A stretch of 64,000 nucleotides of DNA from Candidatus Heimdallarchaeota archaeon (lineage in GTDB: Archaea > Asgardarchaeota > Heimdallarchaeia > JABLTI01), in NCBI GenBank assembly GCA_019058275.1, contig JAHLVW010000066.1, forward strand, positions 186,001 to 250,000, read 5' to 3'. A program made the position numbers and the translations under genes. Under the pieces are notes generated by a model. That model was not told where the DNA came from, did not search any database, and worked only from the letters and a program-made list of their open reading frames with translations. Below, piece after piece: positions 27,170 through 36,660 of the stretch. Position 1 is the first letter of the stretch, and each line of letters begins with the position of its first letter.

Positions 27170-29119
27170 ATGAAAAGGCTAAACATCAATTTATCTTCAG
27201 AACGGTTTCGGTTATTAGTGATTTTTCTAGGGACTATTCTCATTGCTGGTTTACTCTTTATTATCAATAGTATTTCAGGGATACTAAACATCCTTGTTTT
27301 TATAACTCAAGCAATAGCTGGTATTATTTTTGCTCTATGGTATGCTCGAATTTTTCTATCCTATTTAGTAGAATTAAGGGAAAAAGAACCAGAAAAAAAA
27401 GTTGGTATACCTTTAGGATGGGCAATATTTGGAATTATTACTTGTGTAATCAATATTATTGTTTGGGGTTTTTTTTCACCATTAATTTTTAATTTTCCAA
27501 AAATCTATTTCCTGGTGCCATCAGCATTGGTTATGGTTGAGATTTCCTATGTTTTTATTAAAGGAAATCGCCGTAAAGCAAGAGATTGGTTGATAATTGT
27601 CTATAATGTTTTTGCATTTCTTTATTTGTTCAACTGGACACTTGTTGACTTTGGAATTGATTTACCCAACATTTTAGGAATTTTTTCGCATACAATAAAT
27701 AGTGGAGTTATGTGGTGGCAAATTGTTTTTGTTAACACAACAGCATTTTTCTCTCCAACTTTTATTTTTCCGATTTATATGCTGAATCCCAGGTATTATT
27801 TTGCAAAACCAGTTAAGGACTATATTAAAGCAAGAGCAGAAATCAAAAAAGAGACATTACTTGATGAATTAAAAGAAGGAGATAAAGAAGCAGATCAATC
27901 AAAATTGCCAGGTGAGAGAACACCATTCTTTGAGGAAAGAAGGAAATTACGAGAACAAGATGAAGAAATTCAAGCTATAGAAAAGGAACTAGCAAAAGTT
28001 TCGGAGGAAGATGATGTTAAATATGCTCAGCATATAGGAGCAAATGATTTCCCTTTTTATTTAAGAAAATTTGTCTCAAATTTTGATTCGTTTTTACGAA
28101 TTATCTCATTGAGTATAATTTTAGTTTTAATTGTTGTAACACCTATTGTTTTCGTAGGTAATATTACTATGAATGCTATTCCTAAACACACCAAACAAAC
28201 GTATGATGTAAGATCAAATATGGTTCTAGCAGTACAAGGCAATGTCTTTTCAACCTTTGATATTAACGGAAACCTTACATCAAGTTGGTATAATGATTTG
28301 ATAAAGGAAATAGCTTGGGTAAAAGAGCTACATGCAACACATATTCGATACGACATTAGTTCAAATGCATTATCCAATAGTGCTACTAAAGGCTATTTGA
28401 ATTTTGGATTGAATAAGATACAAAATAGTGGTTTGAAATTAATCTTGAGTGTTGCTGGTGATTTTGTTCTTACAAAAAGGGAACTGCTAAATACAATCTA
28501 TGAAGACTCTATTGAAATAGCAAAGGACTTTCAACCAGATTATATGATCATATTCAATGAAGTAAATGGTGAATTACTTAGTTATGTAAGTGAACCGGTT
28601 GAAATAGAGGAATGGTTTCCAGCAATTATTAACACTACAAATGTGATCAAAACACAAAATCCTACAACAAAAGTTGTTACAACAATTTTAGCAATAGGTG
28701 ATGGAATTGATGCGCTTCAAAAGATGTTAGCTAACAGCAGCTTGAATCTTGATGCTATTGGCCTCATTTTCTATCCTGTATTTTTTGGTTGGAGATTAAA
28801 TAAATTACTAAAATACCGTGACATTTACAGAGCTGCTGATACTTCTCTTCAATTCTGGATAAGTGAAATTGGTATGGAATCATTCAATTTTGGTGAAGTT
28901 GCGCAAGCAAAATTCCTGTCGAAGATTGCAAGTATGGCAAGTAATGAAGATGAATTAAATGCTTCGGGTATCTGTATAACAAGTTTGAAGGATAATCTAG
29001 GTTATACAATTAATAGAGGTTTAACAAGCCATTTTGGATTAGTATATTACAATGAACGTAAAAAAAGAGCTTTTGAAGCAATTTCATATGCTTACGGTAA
29101 GATTTTGGGAATAATTTAA
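27170..29119 (+). CDS. Polytopic membrane protein with extracellular glycosidase-like domain
   Basis: A 649-residue protein. The N-terminal half has about six transmembrane helices (from about 14 to 215), then a charged cytoplasmic segment (about 225-290), then another transmembrane helix (about 312-335). The C-terminal 300 residues look like an extracellular (beta/alpha)8 barrel. IIFNEVNGE (Glu at 464) and FWISEIGME (Glu at 566) sit where clan GH-A glycosidases carry their acid/base (after strand 4, in N-E) and nucleophile (strand 7) glutamates, 102 residues apart, which is typical. The substrate is unknown; a glycan at the cell envelope is likely. A GNAT and a glycosyltransferase gene follow on the same strand. 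Confidence 0.65.
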   Translation: MKRLNINLSSERFRLLVIFLGTILIAGLLFIINSISGILNILVFITQAIAGIIFALWYARIFLSYLVELREKEPEKKVGIPLGWAIFGIITCVINIIVWGFFSPLIFNFPKIYFLVPSALVMVEISYVFIKGNRRKARDWLIIVYNVFAFLYLFNWTLVDFGIDLPNILGIFSHTINSGVMWWQIVFVNTTAFFSPTFIFPIYMLNPRYYFAKPVKDYIKARAEIKKETLLDELKEGDKEADQSKLPGERTPFFEERRKLREQDEEIQAIEKELAKVSEEDDVKYAQHIGANDFPFYLRKFVSNFDSFLRIISLSIILVLIVVTPIVFVGNITMNAIPKHTKQTYDVRSNMVLAVQGNVFSTFDINGNLTSSWYNDLIKEIAWVKELHATHIRYDISSNALSNSATKGYLNFGLNKIQNSGLKLILSVAGDFVLTKRELLNTIYEDSIEIAKDFQPDYMIIFNEVNGELLSYVSEPVEIEEWFPAIINTTNVIKTQNPTTKVVTTILAIGDGIDALQKMLANSSLNLDAIGLIFYPVFFGWRLNKLLKYRDIYRAADTSLQFWISEIGMESFNFGEVAQAKFLSKIASMASNEDELNASGICITSLKDNLGYTINRGLTSHFGLVYYNERKKRAFEAISYAYGKILGII

Positions 29120-29240
29120 GAAGACAAACAATATTTTGTAACAAAGAAATTAAAAAGAAGTTATTTTCAATTGTAGAATTAAGAATAACTGAAAAAACAT
29201 ACTTGAAAAGTAAACTGGTTAACCCTGGAGGGTTTATGCT

Positions 29241-29798
29241 GTGAGCTTTCGTGAAAGAAGATATAAAACCTCAACAGATAAAGACATAAAAATTAGATTG
29301 TTGGATTGGACGGATCTTAACGGAATAACAAAATTCCATGGAGAATTATACGATTCAAATTACTTTGATTCTCCACCTAATACCACTTTAGAAGTTCGCT
29401 ATGTTTTACGAAATCTTGAAGCTAGAGAATTAGCTGGTGGTTTAAGTTTAATTGCTGACCATCAAAAAGAAGTTATTGCTGAAGCTACTTTAGAAACTAG
29501 CATTTTCGGTATACCTGTTCAAAAACACATTGGTAAAATTTGGATGGTTGTTTTACCAGAATGGCGTAGATTAGGAATTGGTACAGAATTAATAACTGCT
29601 TTAGAGCATTTTGCTATCCGTAATGGTATTCTCACACTTTGGACCCACTTTGAAAGGGACTGTGAAGCTGAAGAAAAATTCTATTGTGAGAAACACAAAT
29701 ATGTTAAAACTGGTCTAATCAAAAAGGCATTAATGCGCCAAAATAAACCTAAAGATCATTTATTAGTTCAAAAGGAGCTTCCAAGAGGAGGAATATAA
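29241..29798 (+). CDS. GNAT-family N-acetyltransferase
   Basis: A 185-residue acetyltransferase from a GTG start, with GGAGGGT (29227-29233) 7 bases upstream. The acetyl-CoA binding motif VLPEWRRLGIGTELITAL occupies about residues 103-120. The N-terminal part is longer than in the minimal family. The C-terminal tail is basic. The acceptor is not known; position between a predicted glycosidase and a glycosyltransferase allows, but does not prove, a role in sugar modification. Confidence 0.82.
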   Translation: MSFRERRYKTSTDKDIKIRLLDWTDLNGITKFHGELYDSNYFDSPPNTTLEVRYVLRNLEARELAGGLSLIADHQKEVIAEATLETSIFGIPVQKHIGKIWMVVLPEWRRLGIGTELITALEHFAIRNGILTLWTHFERDCEAEEKFYCEKHKYVKTGLIKKALMRQNKPKDHLLVQKELPRGGI

Positions 29799-29966
29799 TT
29801 CCTATTTTTCTTATTCCTACTCTCCATATTTTCTTTATTGATTGAAACTCATTTTATTTTATATTTCTATTTTTGCTTTTGAAAATTGCACATGAGTACT
29901 ATAATAAGAGATAAAAAGAGATTGTTGTGAAATGAATATATTCCTTATATGGAGAAGTTAAAAGTA

Positions 29967-31460
29967 ATGAATGATAATGAAAAAGCAAAACCAAGAATAG
30001 CTATTATTACTCTAATACAAGAAGGAGCTGTAAAAGTAGGTGGAGAACACGCAATGCTCTTTCCATATGTAGAGCAAATCCTAAAAGCTGCTGAAACATC
30101 TAAAGAAAAATTAGAAATAATACCTTATGTTGTTTCCCCAAGACCAAAAAAACTAGAGAAACTGGCTCGAGTTGAGGAACTAAAAGAAAAAATGAATAAT
30201 ACTTATGGTGGACAAATGATTCTAGTTTCAAATGGTGCAACAGGACCATATACAAATCCTTGGAATTGGGAGAAATATGGTCATGAAGCTAATAAGGCAA
30301 TCCTTAAACTAGCAAAAGAAAAACAGCTTGATGGTATAATCATTATGGCTCATGGGTTTGCGAGTATTCCGGGAGTTCTCAATCTTATAACCTCTAAAGA
30401 GAATGGACTGTTAGGTGATATCCCAGTTTCTTGTTATTATATAACCCATTCATCATTTGATGAACATAAAGATAATCGTCCCCAAAGAAGAATTCTCGAG
30501 AGAGAAATACAAAATCATGCAAAAATGATAGCCATTAGCCCATATATGAGTAATCATTTAGAAGAAATTGGATTAGTTAAAAGTAGTAATGATACAATTC
30601 CTCTCTATAATGCTTTACCAGAAAAAGGATGGTTCTCGAGTAAAGTTTCAAAGGAACTAACTCTAGAAATGTTGAATGAACGAAATAGTAAAGTAAACCA
30701 AGGTCCATTTTTTGGAGTGGAGCTTCCAATTGAAGACATTCTAGAAGGAAGAAAAGAGTTAGTCTTGTATTTTGGTCGAGCACAAAAATATGTCAAAGGT
30801 ACTGATGCAGTTATTGCATGTGCCAAAAGTGATTCAAAACGACATTACATGTTAATCTGTAGTGGTTCACAAGATGAATTGACTTGGCATAAACGTTTGA
30901 TAAAAGATACTGATAATATAACCATGGCTTGGGAACATAACTCAAAGCTTGTTTTAGGTGTTGTTCAACTGACTGAAGATAATCCAAAAGCTCGAATCTA
31001 TTCCTTGTTTCTGTCAAGAAGAGAACCAATGGGTTTAGTTAGTAGAGAAGTTGTTTTAATGCAAGACAATGGCTCAGTTTTACCTTTAGTTTCAGATAAA
31101 TGTGGATTTGAAGATCAATGGCAGAAAGAATTTAGCTTTGTAGTTGCCAATCCAAGTAGTTATGAAGATGATCTTACAAAACAGAAATCAAATTCACAGT
31201 TAGCCAAAGGTAATGACATCTTTATTCATGATGATTGTATAAGGGATACTTTAGATGCTTTAGATAAATTAAGTAACCTTACAATTAATGAACTAAGAAA
31301 AAGAGTTCTAGGTTACAAAGAAGCAGTAAAAATCAACTATTCACAAAACAGATATTGGTCATTCTATTTAGACGCTGTAGGTGTGAATGCACCAAACATT
31401 GAAACCTATATTGAAAATATAATAAAAAAGAATAATCTCGAAAAAATTCCAAACGTTTAG
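29967..31460 (+). CDS. GT-B-type glycosyltransferase (GT4-like)
   Basis: About 497 residues. The frame begins at an ATG at 29949, but the ATG at 29967 is favoured since GGAGAAG (29951-29957) lies 9 bases before it. The N-terminal domain opens like GT-B enzymes (RIAIITLIQEGAVKVGGEHA). The C-terminal domain has the donor-site pattern SRREPMGLVSREVVLMQ, with Glu-Pro-x-Gly and a following Glu, and SDKCGFEDQW, as in GT4 and starch/glycogen synthase-like enzymes. No signal peptide or transmembrane helix is seen, so it is likely cytoplasmic. The sugar donor and acceptor are unknown. Confidence 0.72.
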   Translation: MNDNEKAKPRIAIITLIQEGAVKVGGEHAMLFPYVEQILKAAETSKEKLEIIPYVVSPRPKKLEKLARVEELKEKMNNTYGGQMILVSNGATGPYTNPWNWEKYGHEANKAILKLAKEKQLDGIIIMAHGFASIPGVLNLITSKENGLLGDIPVSCYYITHSSFDEHKDNRPQRRILEREIQNHAKMIAISPYMSNHLEEIGLVKSSNDTIPLYNALPEKGWFSSKVSKELTLEMLNERNSKVNQGPFFGVELPIEDILEGRKELVLYFGRAQKYVKGTDAVIACAKSDSKRHYMLICSGSQDELTWHKRLIKDTDNITMAWEHNSKLVLGVVQLTEDNPKARIYSLFLSRREPMGLVSREVVLMQDNGSVLPLVSDKCGFEDQWQKEFSFVVANPSSYEDDLTKQKSNSQLAKGNDIFIHDDCIRDTLDALDKLSNLTINELRKRVLGYKEAVKINYSQNRYWSFYLDAVGVNAPNIETYIENIIKKNNLEKIPNV

Positions 31461-31470
31461 AAAAAATGAT

Positions 31471-31950
31471 TTAGTATAGTTTTTCAGTTTTAATTATTTG
31501 ATCTAAAATGGAACTATTATTTTCTTTATCTGGATATTCAGAGCATTCTGAATGTTTCCCACAATTTTTTTGAGCAATTTCTAACTCTAACAGTGTATTT
31601 TTGAATTGAGAAAAGGAAGTAATTTCACCTGTAAAATCCTTTACAGTATTCCCAAATTTTTCATTAAATAATCGTGCTATCTTCTTCAGTTTTGATCTTA
31701 TAGTTTGCATCCGATCTGATGTATCTGAAACTAAAATGTATAGTAATCCATTACTTTTAAGAAAATTCACATTCGTATTCTCGAATTTCAATTGCTCCAA
31801 AGTTCCTTGCTCAAATTCCTCAGAAAAAGAGATAAGTGCTTCAAAGAAAGCAGAAAGTAATATCGGATTTGAATTTAGACTATGACAATTGCCAAAATTA
31901 TCATTTAACAGAGTAGTACCATCTTTGATTATAATTAAATTCTGAATCAT
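31471..31950 (-). CDS. Longin-like domain protein
   Basis: A 159-residue protein. The N-terminal part opens MIQNLIIIKDGTTLLNDNFG, then a helix SAFFEALISFSEEF, strands, a strand LYILVSDTSDR and a long helix KLKKIARLFNEKFG. This strand-strand-helix-strand-strand-strand-helix arrangement is that of longin/roadblock (profilin-like) domains, found in eukaryotic trafficking proteins and known to be abundant in Asgard archaea. The last 35 residues hold Cys/His/Glu (CGKHSECSEYPD) and may be a flexible tail or metal site. It converges on the glycosyltransferase gene. Partner small GTPases are not present in the window. Confidence 0.55.
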   Translation of the reverse strand: MIQNLIIIKDGTTLLNDNFGNCHSLNSNPILLSAFFEALISFSEEFEQGTLEQLKFENTNVNFLKSNGLLYILVSDTSDRMQTIRSKLKKIARLFNEKFGNTVKDFTGEITSFSQFKNTLLELEIAQKNCGKHSECSEYPDKENNSSILDQIIKTEKLY

Positions 31951-32202
31951 TTCATGTGAATATCAATGAAATACTATAAAATATCTGTGAATCATTAACT
32001 AATGTTTTCGTATTTCGATATCTCAGAATTTAACTTAATACATATTTAAGCTAAGATTTGCTTCAAAGCATAGATTTATTTCTTACAACAAAAATAGTGA
32101 GTTATACTTAGAATTTGTAATAATTTAAACCATATCAGTTCAATAGGGATTACTATTCACGATTAATTTCTTTATAGATAATCATTATAGAGGAATCTAC
32201 AT

Positions 32203-35200
32203 ATGACGAATATTGAGAAGAAAAAGGAACTAAACCAAGAAGCCAAAACTAAAGATTCCCATATTATTGTGGATGGCAAAATTAATTCAGACTTGACAGA
32301 TATAGAAGCATTACGTCAAGAATTAATTATAAGCGAAAGAAAATCATTGGGACTTTTTGAACTAACAAATGACGCTATTTTTCTTATAGGTCTGGATGGT
32401 AAGTATATTGATGTGAATCAAAGAGCAGCAGAAATGTTAGGTTATAACCGACATGATATGATTGGCTCATCACTGCTGAACTTTATTGTAGAAGACGAAC
32501 AAGAAAATACTATGGAAAAATTAAATGAATTGCTGTCTGGACGTATTTTACCAATCTATATTCGTAGGTTTAAGCGAAGTAATGGTTCAATTTTTCCCGC
32601 AGAAATTAATGCTGCTGTTGTTCAAGATGAGGATGGTAATCCTGCATATATTCAAAGTGCTGTAAGAGATATTAGTGAAAGAGTTGAAGCTGAAGAAGCA
32701 CTTGTAAAAGAAAGAAAAGCGTTTCATTTTATTGCAGAAGCAACTATTTTTGCAGATGATATTGCTGATTTATGTCAGAGGATTCTATCAGGAATAACAC
32801 AAATACTAGGTTTTGATGCTTCCACGGTAAGATTATATGACACAGAAACTAGAATGTTGATTCCTGTTGCAGTAACTAATTTGGAGAAGAAGGCACTAAA
32901 TCCTGATGTTAAACCACAATCTATTGATGATCCAAATTGTGTATTTGCTTTAACTGCTAGAAAGAAACGCGCTATAGTTTCACCTAAATATGAAGACAGG
33001 TCGCTAATGGCTCCTTTTGTTGACAAAATGATCAAACTAGGAATTTATGCCATTATTTCTTGGCCAATTTTAGATGCTAATAATAACTTACTAGGAGTCC
33101 TTCAATTAGTATCACATAAACCAAAAGAGATACCAGAAGAAGATATGCTGTTTTTTGAAACAATAGCTAGAATATTTACAGTAGCTTTAGAACGAAAAAG
33201 AGCCGAAGAAGCTCTTAAGGAAAGTGAAGAGAAATATCGATCATTTGCTCAAAACTTTCAAGGGATAGCCTATAGAACGAAAATAGATTGGACACCAATT
33301 TTCTTCAATGGTGCAGTAGAAGCAATAACAGGCTATACCGAAGAAGAACTTAAAACATGGAATCCAAGATGGGAGGATATTATACATCCTGATGATAAAG
33401 CATTTGTTATTGGTTTAGAACAGCGACTTCAGACATTACCAAACCATGTTATTGAGCTTGAATATAGAATTATTCGTAAAGATGGACAAATTAGATGGAT
33501 ACATGAGATAAGCCAAAATATTTGCGATGAAAAAGGAAAGCTGATTTTTGTCCAAGGTGCGATATATGATGTTTCAGAAAGAATGCGTACTGATAGTATG
33601 CAGAAAATAAAACAAAATCTAGGCATTTCTTTAAGTTCAATAAGTAACATAAAAGTTGGTTTAGATGTTGTTTTAGAAGCTACGTGTACGATTGATGTAA
33701 TAGAATGTGGTGTAATATACCTAGTTGATAAAGATACTGGCTTTCTTAATCCAGTTTCCTCTGAAAAATTAAGTGGTGAATTCATTGATCAAATATCCTA
33801 CTTCTCAACTGAATCCCCTTTTACAAAAGCAATCTTAACTGGAAGTTCAGTATATAGTGATTATAATGATTTGACTAAAGATGCAAACTTCAAAATGATT
33901 AAAGAAGAAGGAATACATGCATTAGCCAATATCCCAATCTATTCTGAGGACAAAATTGTAGCAATAATGATGCTTGGTTCTCTTTCATCTGACACTATAC
34001 CAATAAATACACGAAATACACTTGAGATTATTTCTTCCCAAATAAGTGGTGCTATAGCAAGAATTAGAGCAGAACAAGCTTTAAGAGAAAGTGATGAAAA
34101 GTATCGTACATTTGTTATGAATTTCCAAGGAATTGCTTATCGGTGTGATCTAAATAGCAATTATTTATTCTTAGATGGAGCAGTTGAAAAAATAACCAGC
34201 TATTCATCTGATGAATTAATTTTAAAGAAAAATACTCGAAAAGAGCTAATCCATCCTTATGATTTAGAGGAAGTAGATAAAAAATTCAAGGAATCAATTA
34301 CATCTCCAGATGAAATTGGCAAACATGAATATCGAATAATAACCAAGGATGGTCGTATTAATTGGGTTCAAGATATTTGGCGAGTACTTAAAGATGAAAA
34401 TAATAAGCCTATAGGTTTTCAAGGGTCTGTACATGATGTTAGCGAAAGAAAAAGTGCTCAAGATGAAATTCAAAAATTGTATGCTGACTTAGAGCGAAGA
34501 GTAGAAGAGCGAACTGAACAGCTAACAGCAACGAATAAAGAATTAACAGCATTTTCTTATTCCGTTTCCCATGACTTGAGAACACCACTCAGACATATTG
34601 GTGGTTTTGCACAACTATTGCAAAAACGAGTCACAACTGCTTCTGAACATGATGAACGGATCTTAAGTTATACGCAAAAAATCATAGATTCTGTAGAGGA
34701 AATGAATAAGCTAATTGATGGATTACTTACTTTTTCAAGAATGAGTCGAGTTGAGATGGTTAAAATCAGAATTAATCTCACTGAACTTATTCAAGATGTT
34801 CTCAATGACTTTCAAGTTGAACTTGGTAATAGACAGATTGATGTTTCTGTCAATTTCTTGCCTGATGTCATAGGTGATCCCTCTCTATTGCGTTTGGTTT
34901 TAGTTAATTTGATAGCTAATGCACTTAAATTCACAAAGAAGAAGGATATTGCTAAAATCGAGATTGGAACAATGGCTGCAAAAGATTCGGAAAAGGCTAC
35001 AACTTACATTCGAGATAATGGCATTGGTTTTGATATGAAATACTATGACAGGCTTTTTGGTGTATTTCAGCGACTTCATAAAAATGAGGAATTTGAAGGT
35101 ACAGGTATTGGATTAGCAACAGTGCAGCGAGTGATCCGTCGTATGAATGGATCAATTTGGGCTGAGGGTGAAGTAGAAAAAGGTGCGACATTCTATTTCT

Positions 35201-35241
35201 CCATACCAAAAGCTGAGATGAGTGAAGAATCAGAAGAATAA
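32203..35241 (+). CDS. Soluble sensor histidine kinase (PAS-GAF-PAS-GAF-PAS-HisKA-HATPase)
   Basis: A 1012-residue kinase with no transmembrane segment, so it is a cytoplasmic sensor. Domains in order: PAS (about 45-165, ending in AVRDISERVEAEEAL), GAF (about 175-335), PAS (about 340-465), GAF (about 475-625), PAS (about 630-757), coiled coil, HisKA (about 780-850) with the phosphorylated His790 in SVSHDLRTPLRH, and HATPase (about 890-1005) with N box NLIANALKF and G boxes DNGIGFD and GTGIGLATV. PAS 2 and 3 end in W-x-x-F/D-S-E-R-type linkers. No receiver or response-regulator gene lies in the window, so its partner is elsewhere. AGAGGAATC precedes the ATG. Confidence 0.93.
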   Translation: MTNIEKKKELNQEAKTKDSHIIVDGKINSDLTDIEALRQELIISERKSLGLFELTNDAIFLIGLDGKYIDVNQRAAEMLGYNRHDMIGSSLLNFIVEDEQENTMEKLNELLSGRILPIYIRRFKRSNGSIFPAEINAAVVQDEDGNPAYIQSAVRDISERVEAEEALVKERKAFHFIAEATIFADDIADLCQRILSGITQILGFDASTVRLYDTETRMLIPVAVTNLEKKALNPDVKPQSIDDPNCVFALTARKKRAIVSPKYEDRSLMAPFVDKMIKLGIYAIISWPILDANNNLLGVLQLVSHKPKEIPEEDMLFFETIARIFTVALERKRAEEALKESEEKYRSFAQNFQGIAYRTKIDWTPIFFNGAVEAITGYTEEELKTWNPRWEDIIHPDDKAFVIGLEQRLQTLPNHVIELEYRIIRKDGQIRWIHEISQNICDEKGKLIFVQGAIYDVSERMRTDSMQKIKQNLGISLSSISNIKVGLDVVLEATCTIDVIECGVIYLVDKDTGFLNPVSSEKLSGEFIDQISYFSTESPFTKAILTGSSVYSDYNDLTKDANFKMIKEEGIHALANIPIYSEDKIVAIMMLGSLSSDTIPINTRNTLEIISSQISGAIARIRAEQALRESDEKYRTFVMNFQGIAYRCDLNSNYLFLDGAVEKITSYSSDELILKKNTRKELIHPYDLEEVDKKFKESITSPDEIGKHEYRIITKDGRINWVQDIWRVLKDENNKPIGFQGSVHDVSERKSAQDEIQKLYADLERRVEERTEQLTATNKELTAFSYSVSHDLRTPLRHIGGFAQLLQKRVTTASEHDERILSYTQKIIDSVEEMNKLIDGLLTFSRMSRVEMVKIRINLTELIQDVLNDFQVELGNRQIDVSVNFLPDVIGDPSLLRLVLVNLIANALKFTKKKDIAKIEIGTMAAKDSEKATTYIRDNGIGFDMKYYDRLFGVFQRLHKNEEFEGTGIGLATVQRVIRRMNGSIWAEGEVEKGATFYFSIPKAEMSEESEE

Positions 35242-35259
35242 TCTTATTCTAGTTTTAGA

Positions 35260-35688
35260 CTATAGACTGTTTATCCATGCAGGTAAGGCATCTGAAAACA
35301 ATTCATCTTCATCATTTGTCTCGATGTTATTGTAAAGTTCTTCAAGTGCATCCTTAACAAGATAGATGTTTTTTGTTGATGTAGGATAACTCATTGCAAA
35401 ATTAAGTAAAGGAAAATATTTTTCAGTTAATTGATCTACTGATTCTATAAGCATAGGATAAAGGTCATTTGGAACCGGAAGATCTTTTACCCAATCAATT
35501 GCTATTTCAACAGTAGGTAATTTTTCTTCTGCTAACAAATAAGATGCCATAGCTATACTATTAATTGCTTTTTGACATTGCTCAAAAACTGAGTTATGGT
35601 TTAAACTTCGTCTTGCTTTCATAGCAAGCTGATACTTATGCAAAGCATCAATAGCTAATTCAGATATTTTCTCATGATTAGTAATCAT
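35260..35688 (-). CDS. Small all-helical protein of unknown function
   Basis: A 142-residue protein predicted to be a bundle of helices, acidic at the C terminus. The N-terminal helices with repeated Ala/Leu and a conserved-looking MASYLLAEEKLP stretch have the character of HEPN-type bundles, but no R-x4-6-H motif is seen, so I do not assign it there. It is convergent with the histidine kinase (18 bases between stop codons) and precedes nothing on its strand within 55 bases. Confidence 0.55.
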   Translation of the reverse strand: MITNHEKISELAIDALHKYQLAMKARRSLNHNSVFEQCQKAINSIAMASYLLAEEKLPTVEIAIDWVKDLPVPNDLYPMLIESVDQLTEKYFPLLNFAMSYPTSTKNIYLVKDALEELYNNIETNDEDELFSDALPAWINSL

Positions 35689-35743
35689 TTTCCTAACCTT
35701 GTCATACTACCATTGTGTAAACAGATTAAAATACTATCTTATT

Positions 35744-36610
35744 TTATTTGCGAGACCAACTTGATATGTAATAGAGATTGCTTTTTTCAGTATTAATTTT
35801 GGGGTCATCAACAAACCATTTTCCATGAATTCCTCTTTCCTGTAATGTCAAGTCAAAATGACACATTGCTATCCCCAAATCAATTCGTTTCAGAGTTGGA
35901 ATTCTCACTTCCTTTCTCTTTAATCTTAAATGTATGTAGAAGTGATAATTATCATTTGAATCCCTTACAATTCTCCAAGGTTGCTCATTTCTAGCAGATG
36001 GTGCGATTCGAACCATTTCTAATGCTCTAGAATAAGTATCATTATCTAATTTCTCGAGAGATGTACCGAAATTATTAGAAAAGAATAATCTAGACCAAGC
36101 CTTTCTTTTTCTCGCTTTAATCCCCCAACTTAGAATAGATTCCCTAGCATCAGGATTATCTAAAGCATAACCAATAGGTGAAATTGCGGGAATATATTCA
36201 TTACCAAGAATGTTTGCTTTTTTCTCAAAATCTCTTCCAGTGAATTTTGCACCAAGCCAACAAGTGTCAAGACCTATTTCAGATGATTTTAAAATTATTT
36301 TTTCGAAATTGTAACCGAAATCTTCCAACTTGTTTTCGTTTTTATCAATAATTCCAACAATGAAGTTTTTAGCTCCAATAATCATACCATAAGTTCCTAT
36401 TCTTATTTTTTCATCAGAATTTAATGGTTCTTTATCTACAATTATAAAACGAGATTTACCATCTAAAGGTCCAACAAATGGTTCTTTTATTAGATCAGAT
36501 AATTTTCCAAGTACCTTTGCATCAATGCTATCTTTTTTGTATGTTCTTCTTGATATTCTAGACTCAATTATCTCTTCAATAGGCTTACTAAATTTCAAAT
36601 CAAAATGCAC
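35744..36610 (-). CDS. Nitroreductase-like flavoprotein (TM1586-type)
   Basis: A 288-residue protein with the nitroreductase fold in two half-domains. The N terminus has ESRISRRTY (family FMN-binding S/R-R-x-Y), the middle SEIGLDTCWLG and the C-terminal half APSARNEQPWRI (a second FMN contact motif). Fused duplicated halves are the pattern of the TM1586-like putative nitroreductases. It would use NAD(P)H and FMN to reduce an unknown substrate. It precedes a membrane protein gene on the same strand, 50 bases apart. Confidence 0.8.
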   Translation of the reverse strand: MHFDLKFSKPIEEIIESRISRRTYKKDSIDAKVLGKLSDLIKEPFVGPLDGKSRFIIVDKEPLNSDEKIRIGTYGMIIGAKNFIVGIIDKNENKLEDFGYNFEKIILKSSEIGLDTCWLGAKFTGRDFEKKANILGNEYIPAISPIGYALDNPDARESILSWGIKARKRKAWSRLFFSNNFGTSLEKLDNDTYSRALEMVRIAPSARNEQPWRIVRDSNDNYHFYIHLRLKRKEVRIPTLKRIDLGIAMCHFDLTLQERGIHGKWFVDDPKINTEKSNLYYISSWSRK

Positions 36611-36660
36611 CGTTTGTAAAAAAAGAATAAGTTATGGATAAAAATATATCCATTTATCAT

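Noticed and set aside
35990..36020. ATTCGAACC resembling a reverse-strand tRNA T-arm
   Set aside because: It lies in the middle of the well-supported nitroreductase-like gene, in the APSARN region, with no tRNA fold around it.
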